Part shown: piece after piece, positions 6,723-8,787 of the stretch
How positions within the stretch are numbered: position 1 is the first letter of the stretch
Layout of the letters: every line of letters begins with the position of its first letter
From: Geobacter sp.
Lineage (GTDB): Bacteria; Desulfobacterota; Desulfuromonadia; Geobacterales; DSM-12255
DNA length: 8,787 nucleotides
Direction: 5' to 3'
Assembly (NCBI GenBank): GCA_012026855.1
Contig: VEOV01000066.1
Coordinates: 1 to 8,787, forward strand
Notes under the pieces: model-generated
Told to the model about the DNA's origin: nothing
What the model saw: the letters and a program-made list of their open reading frames with translations, nothing else
The model's database searches: none
Position numbers and translations under genes: made by a program

Positions 6723-6931
6723 TACTCTTCCTTCTCGATCCTGATTACCTGCAGAACACCTGGCATGCTTCCCAGTTCGCCAGTATCCAGCTTCTCAGTG
6801 TCGCCGATTACGCCGATGATGGTTCTGTTGATACCGGTTGACTGGTGGAAATCGTAGTCCCTGTTAACCAGGAACTGTTTGACGTGGATCAGTTCTTCCT
6901 CTTTGGCCTTTTTCTTCATGATGACAAGCAT
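6722..6931 (-). CDS. Stand-alone ferredoxin-like (FXD) domain of DAHP synthase
   Basis: This 69-residue protein matches the N-terminal FXD domain of type I beta DAHP synthases such as that of Thermotoga maritima. It starts with the strand LVIMKKKA, has a helix, and contains the diagnostic GxxRTxIGxIGD motif (Gly33 to Asp44), then a final strand near VLQVIRI. In the fused enzyme this domain folds over the barrel and mediates feedback inhibition by tyrosine or phenylalanine. Here the reading frame stops right after the domain, so no catalytic barrel is attached. The ATG at 6929-6931 overlaps the TAA of the upstream gene by one base (TAATG), with AGGAG five bases before the start, which points to translational coupling with chorismate mutase. 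A regulatory partner for DAHP synthase or chorismate mutase in trans is likely but not shown. Met5 is an alternative start. Confidence 0.75.
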   Translation of the reverse strand: MLVIMKKKAKEEELIHVKQFLVNRDYDFHQSTGINRTIIGVIGDTEKLDTGELGSMPGVLQVIRIEKEE

Positions 6932-7248
6932 TACTGCTCCTTTTCCTGACTATCTTCCGGATGGGTCATGATCCTCTCAAGACGTCTTGATTCGTCAATT
7001 ACCCGCTCAAACAGTCTGACCACCGCACCGTTATCAAGCGGCCCCGGATTATCCCCCTTCATCCTGTCGAAAATCCGCTTTTCTCTCGAAGGATCATATA
7101 CCGGCAGGTTGAGAAATTTCTTGATCTTGCCTATCTCCAGCGCCAGGGCCGCTCGTCGGTTAAAGATGCTGAGCAGTTCACTGTCGAGCCGGTCGATCTC
7201 CTCCCTGAAAGGGACGATATCTTCTTTATTAAAACTGTTTCCGGACAT
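6931..7248 (-). CDS. Chorismate mutase, AroQ type
   Basis: This 105-residue protein is a single all-helical AroQ-class chorismate mutase, which turns chorismate into prephenate for phenylalanine and tyrosine synthesis in the cytoplasm. The active-site residues known from the E. coli enzyme (Arg11, Arg28, Lys39, Arg51, Glu52) appear at the same spacing as Arg15, Arg32, Lys43, Arg55 and Glu56. The position of E. coli Gln88 seems to be Glu91 here. No prephenate dehydratase or dehydrogenase domain is attached. The start at 7248 has AAGGA five bases upstream; a longer frame reaching 7344 would only add residues antisense to no signal and in conflict with the nadB frame, so I rejected it. The gene begins within the last 20 bases of nadB and its stop overlaps the start of the FXD gene. 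The gene could carry the name aroQ, but I leave the symbol open because several classes share it. Confidence 0.85.
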   Translation of the reverse strand: MSGNSFNKEDIVPFREEIDRLDSELLSIFNRRAALALEIGKIKKFLNLPVYDPSREKRIFDRMKGDNPGPLDNGAVVRLFERVIDESRRLERIMTHPEDSQEKEQ

Positions 7249-8787
7249 AGGTATCCTTTTTCCAGTGGATGTCGTCTTTTTCTGGGTAGTCAATGTTGTA
7301 GTGCAGGCCGCGTGATTCCTGGCGTTGCCTGGCACAGCGGACAATCAGTTCGGCTACGGTGGCGATGTTCCGCAGTTCAATGAGATCCGAAGTGATAATA
7401 AAATCCCAGTAGTAGTCCTCGATCTCCTCCTGGATCAGTCTGATACGGCGCAGCGCCCTTTCAAGCCGTTTGTTTGACCTGACAATCCCTACGTAGTTGG
7501 ACATGCATCTTCTGATCTCATCCCAGTTTTGGGAGATCATTACCATTTCATCGCTGTTGGTGGCTGTACCGGAATCCCACTCTGGAACCGTCGGGAGAGG
7601 GGGAATTTCAGTCGTCAGGTTGGCGGAGATATGTTTCCAGGCTCTGCCGGCATAGACTGCGGCTTCGAGCAGGGAGTTGCTGGCCAGCCGGTTGGCGCCG
7701 TGCAGTCCTGTGAAGGCAACTTCTCCTATGGCATAGAGGTTCTTGATGCAGGTCTGAGCGTTTTCATCAACGGCAACTCCCCCGCAGAGGTAGTGGGCAG
7801 CTGGAACTACCGGCAGCGGTGACACCGTCATGTCGAGCCCGTATTCGAGGCAGGTCTGGTAGATGTTGGGGAAGCGGTTCTTGATATACTCCGGCTCCCG
7901 GTGAGTCATGTCGAGGTAAACGCAGTCGTCACCATAGGTTTTCATTTCATTGTCGATTGCTCTGGCTACTATGTCCCGGGGAGCAAGGTCCTTCAGGTGG
8001 TGGTATTTCTCCATGAAAGCTGTGCCGTCGCGGCGGCGCAGTATGGCGCCTTCGCCGCGGACTGCTTCTGATATGAGGAATGATTTGGCATTGGGGTGGA
8101 AGAGCGTGGTCGAGTGGAACTGCATGAACTCCATATTGGCGATGTCTGCGCCCGCCCTGTATGCCATGGCAACGCCGTCACCACTGGCAACATCAGGGTT
8201 ACAGGTGTAAAGATAGACTTTGCCGGCGCCGCCGGTTGCCAACAGGGTGTAACCGGCAGTGAATGTTTTTACTTTGCTTGCGTTGATGCCGAGAACATAG
8301 GCACCAAGGCACCTGTTTGGCTTGAGCCTTTTTTGCATTACCTTGGCTTCGGTAATCAGATCAATGGCGATGTGATGTTCGTAAATGGTGATATTCGGGT
8401 GATTCCGGGCTGAAGCTACCAGTGCCCGCTCGATCTCGCGACCGGTTACGTCATCGGCGTGGAGAATCCTCCGCTGGCTGTGCCCCCCCTCTCGGGTGAG
8501 GTCATAGGAACCGTCCTGTTCGGTAAATTTTACCCCCCAGTCAATCAGGTTCCTGATTGTGGGTGGCCCTTCCTCGACTACCATGCTGACAACATCTTCA
8601 TGGCAGATGCCGGCCCCTGCTGTCAGGGTATCCTCAATATGGGCCTCGAAAGTATCTTCTGTCGAGAATACCGAAGCAATCCCCCCCTGTGCATAATTGG
8701 TGGCTGATTCAGTCACCTCACGCTTGGTGATGATTGCAACTGTACCCTGTTCTGCCGCCTTAAGGGCAAAAGAGAGTCCTGCTATGC
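7229..8787 (-). CDS. nadB: L-aspartate oxidase, 5' end missing
   Basis: This flavoprotein oxidises L-aspartate to iminoaspartate, the first step of NAD synthesis, which NadA then turns into quinolinate. The frame ends with TAA at 7229-7231 and is open to the window edge; about 518 residues are visible, against about 540 for E. coli NadB, so only the first residues of the FAD-binding region are missing. The visible start (GLSFALKAAEQG) belongs to the dinucleotide-binding fold. Family motifs follow in order: NYAQGGIA, REGGHSQRRILHADD, SEAVRGEGA, LAPRDIVARAID, PAAHYLCGG and LHGANRLASNSLLE. The last three hold the substrate-binding Arg and His residues known from E. coli (Arg290, His351, Arg386). 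The usual QFHPT motif reads QFHST. Succinate dehydrogenase or fumarate reductase flavoprotein is excluded by the NadB-specific motifs and C-terminal helical region. The GTG at 8714-8716 is internal, not the start. The gene leads the chorismate mutase and FXD genes. Confidence 0.95.
   Translation of the reverse strand, partial: IAGLSFALKAAEQGTVAIITKREVTESATNYAQGGIASVFSTEDTFEAHIEDTLTAGAGICHEDVVSMVVEEGPPTIRNLIDWGVKFTEQDGSYDLTREGGHSQRRILHADDVTGREIERALVASARNHPNITIYEHHIAIDLITEAKVMQKRLKPNRCLGAYVLGINASKVKTFTAGYTLLATGGAGKVYLYTCNPDVASGDGVAMAYRAGADIANMEFMQFHSTTLFHPNAKSFLISEAVRGEGAILRRRDGTAFMEKYHHLKDLAPRDIVARAIDNEMKTYGDDCVYLDMTHREPEYIKNRFPNIYQTCLEYGLDMTVSPLPVVPAAHYLCGGVAVDENAQTCIKNLYAIGEVAFTGLHGANRLASNSLLEAAVYAGRAWKHISANLTTEIPPLPTVPEWDSGTATNSDEMVMISQNWDEIRRCMSNYVGIVRSNKRLERALRRIRLIQEEIEDYYWDFIITSDLIELRNIATVAELIVRCARQRQESRGLHYNIDYPEKDDIHWKKDTYVRKQF

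Noticed and set aside
7249..7344. Longer N-terminus for chorismate mutase
   Set aside because: The extra 32 residues lie wholly inside nadB in another frame, are not like the family, and the ATG at 7248 has AAGGA at good spacing.

Overview
The window looks like a chromosomal segment of a dissimilatory metal-reducing deltaproteobacterium, most likely a relative of Geobacter in the Desulfuromonadia. This rests on three extracytoplasmic c-type cytochrome genes in a row (one a ten-heme lipoprotein), on the protein styles, and on moderate base composition. It is an inference from gene content; no species can be named from the sequence alone. There are seven protein genes, two of them cut by the window edges. 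I see no rRNA, tRNA, CRISPR array, insertion sequence or prophage gene.

Layout. Bases 1-1713 (+) hold the end of a large protein: a Lys/Glu/Arg-rich coiled coil followed by three DUF1566 (Lcl C-terminal type) domains. It converges, with only 2 bp between stop codons, on 1716-2819 (-), a stand-alone BioD-like P-loop protein with a DRTGG domain that resembles the N-terminal half of long phosphotransacetylases. A 129-bp divergent spacer follows, with a good sigma70-type promoter at 2856-2884.

The spacer leads into a three-gene (+) cytochrome operon. The first gene, 2949-4865, encodes a lipoprotein with nine CXXCH motifs and one CX4CH motif. The second, 4897-6279, encodes a single N-terminal heme fused to an outer-membrane beta-barrel, the architecture of the iron-oxidation protein Cyc2. 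The third, 6311-6679, encodes a small periplasmic monoheme cytochrome. The two gaps are each exactly 31 bp and every gene has a purine-rich ribosome binding site. Together they could form a route for electrons between periplasm and cell exterior: small cytochrome, heme-porin, multiheme lipoprotein. This is the most interesting part of the window.

A hairpin at 6697-6722 separates this operon from a convergent (-) operon that reads nadB (7229 to beyond 8787), an AroQ-type chorismate mutase (6931-7248) and a 69-residue stand-alone ferredoxin-like (FXD) domain of DAHP synthase (6722-6931). These three genes overlap one another, so they are probably translationally coupled. They join NAD biosynthesis to the chorismate and phenylalanine/tyrosine branch. 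The free FXD domain, normally fused to DAHP synthase as its feedback-control module, is the second point worth attention.
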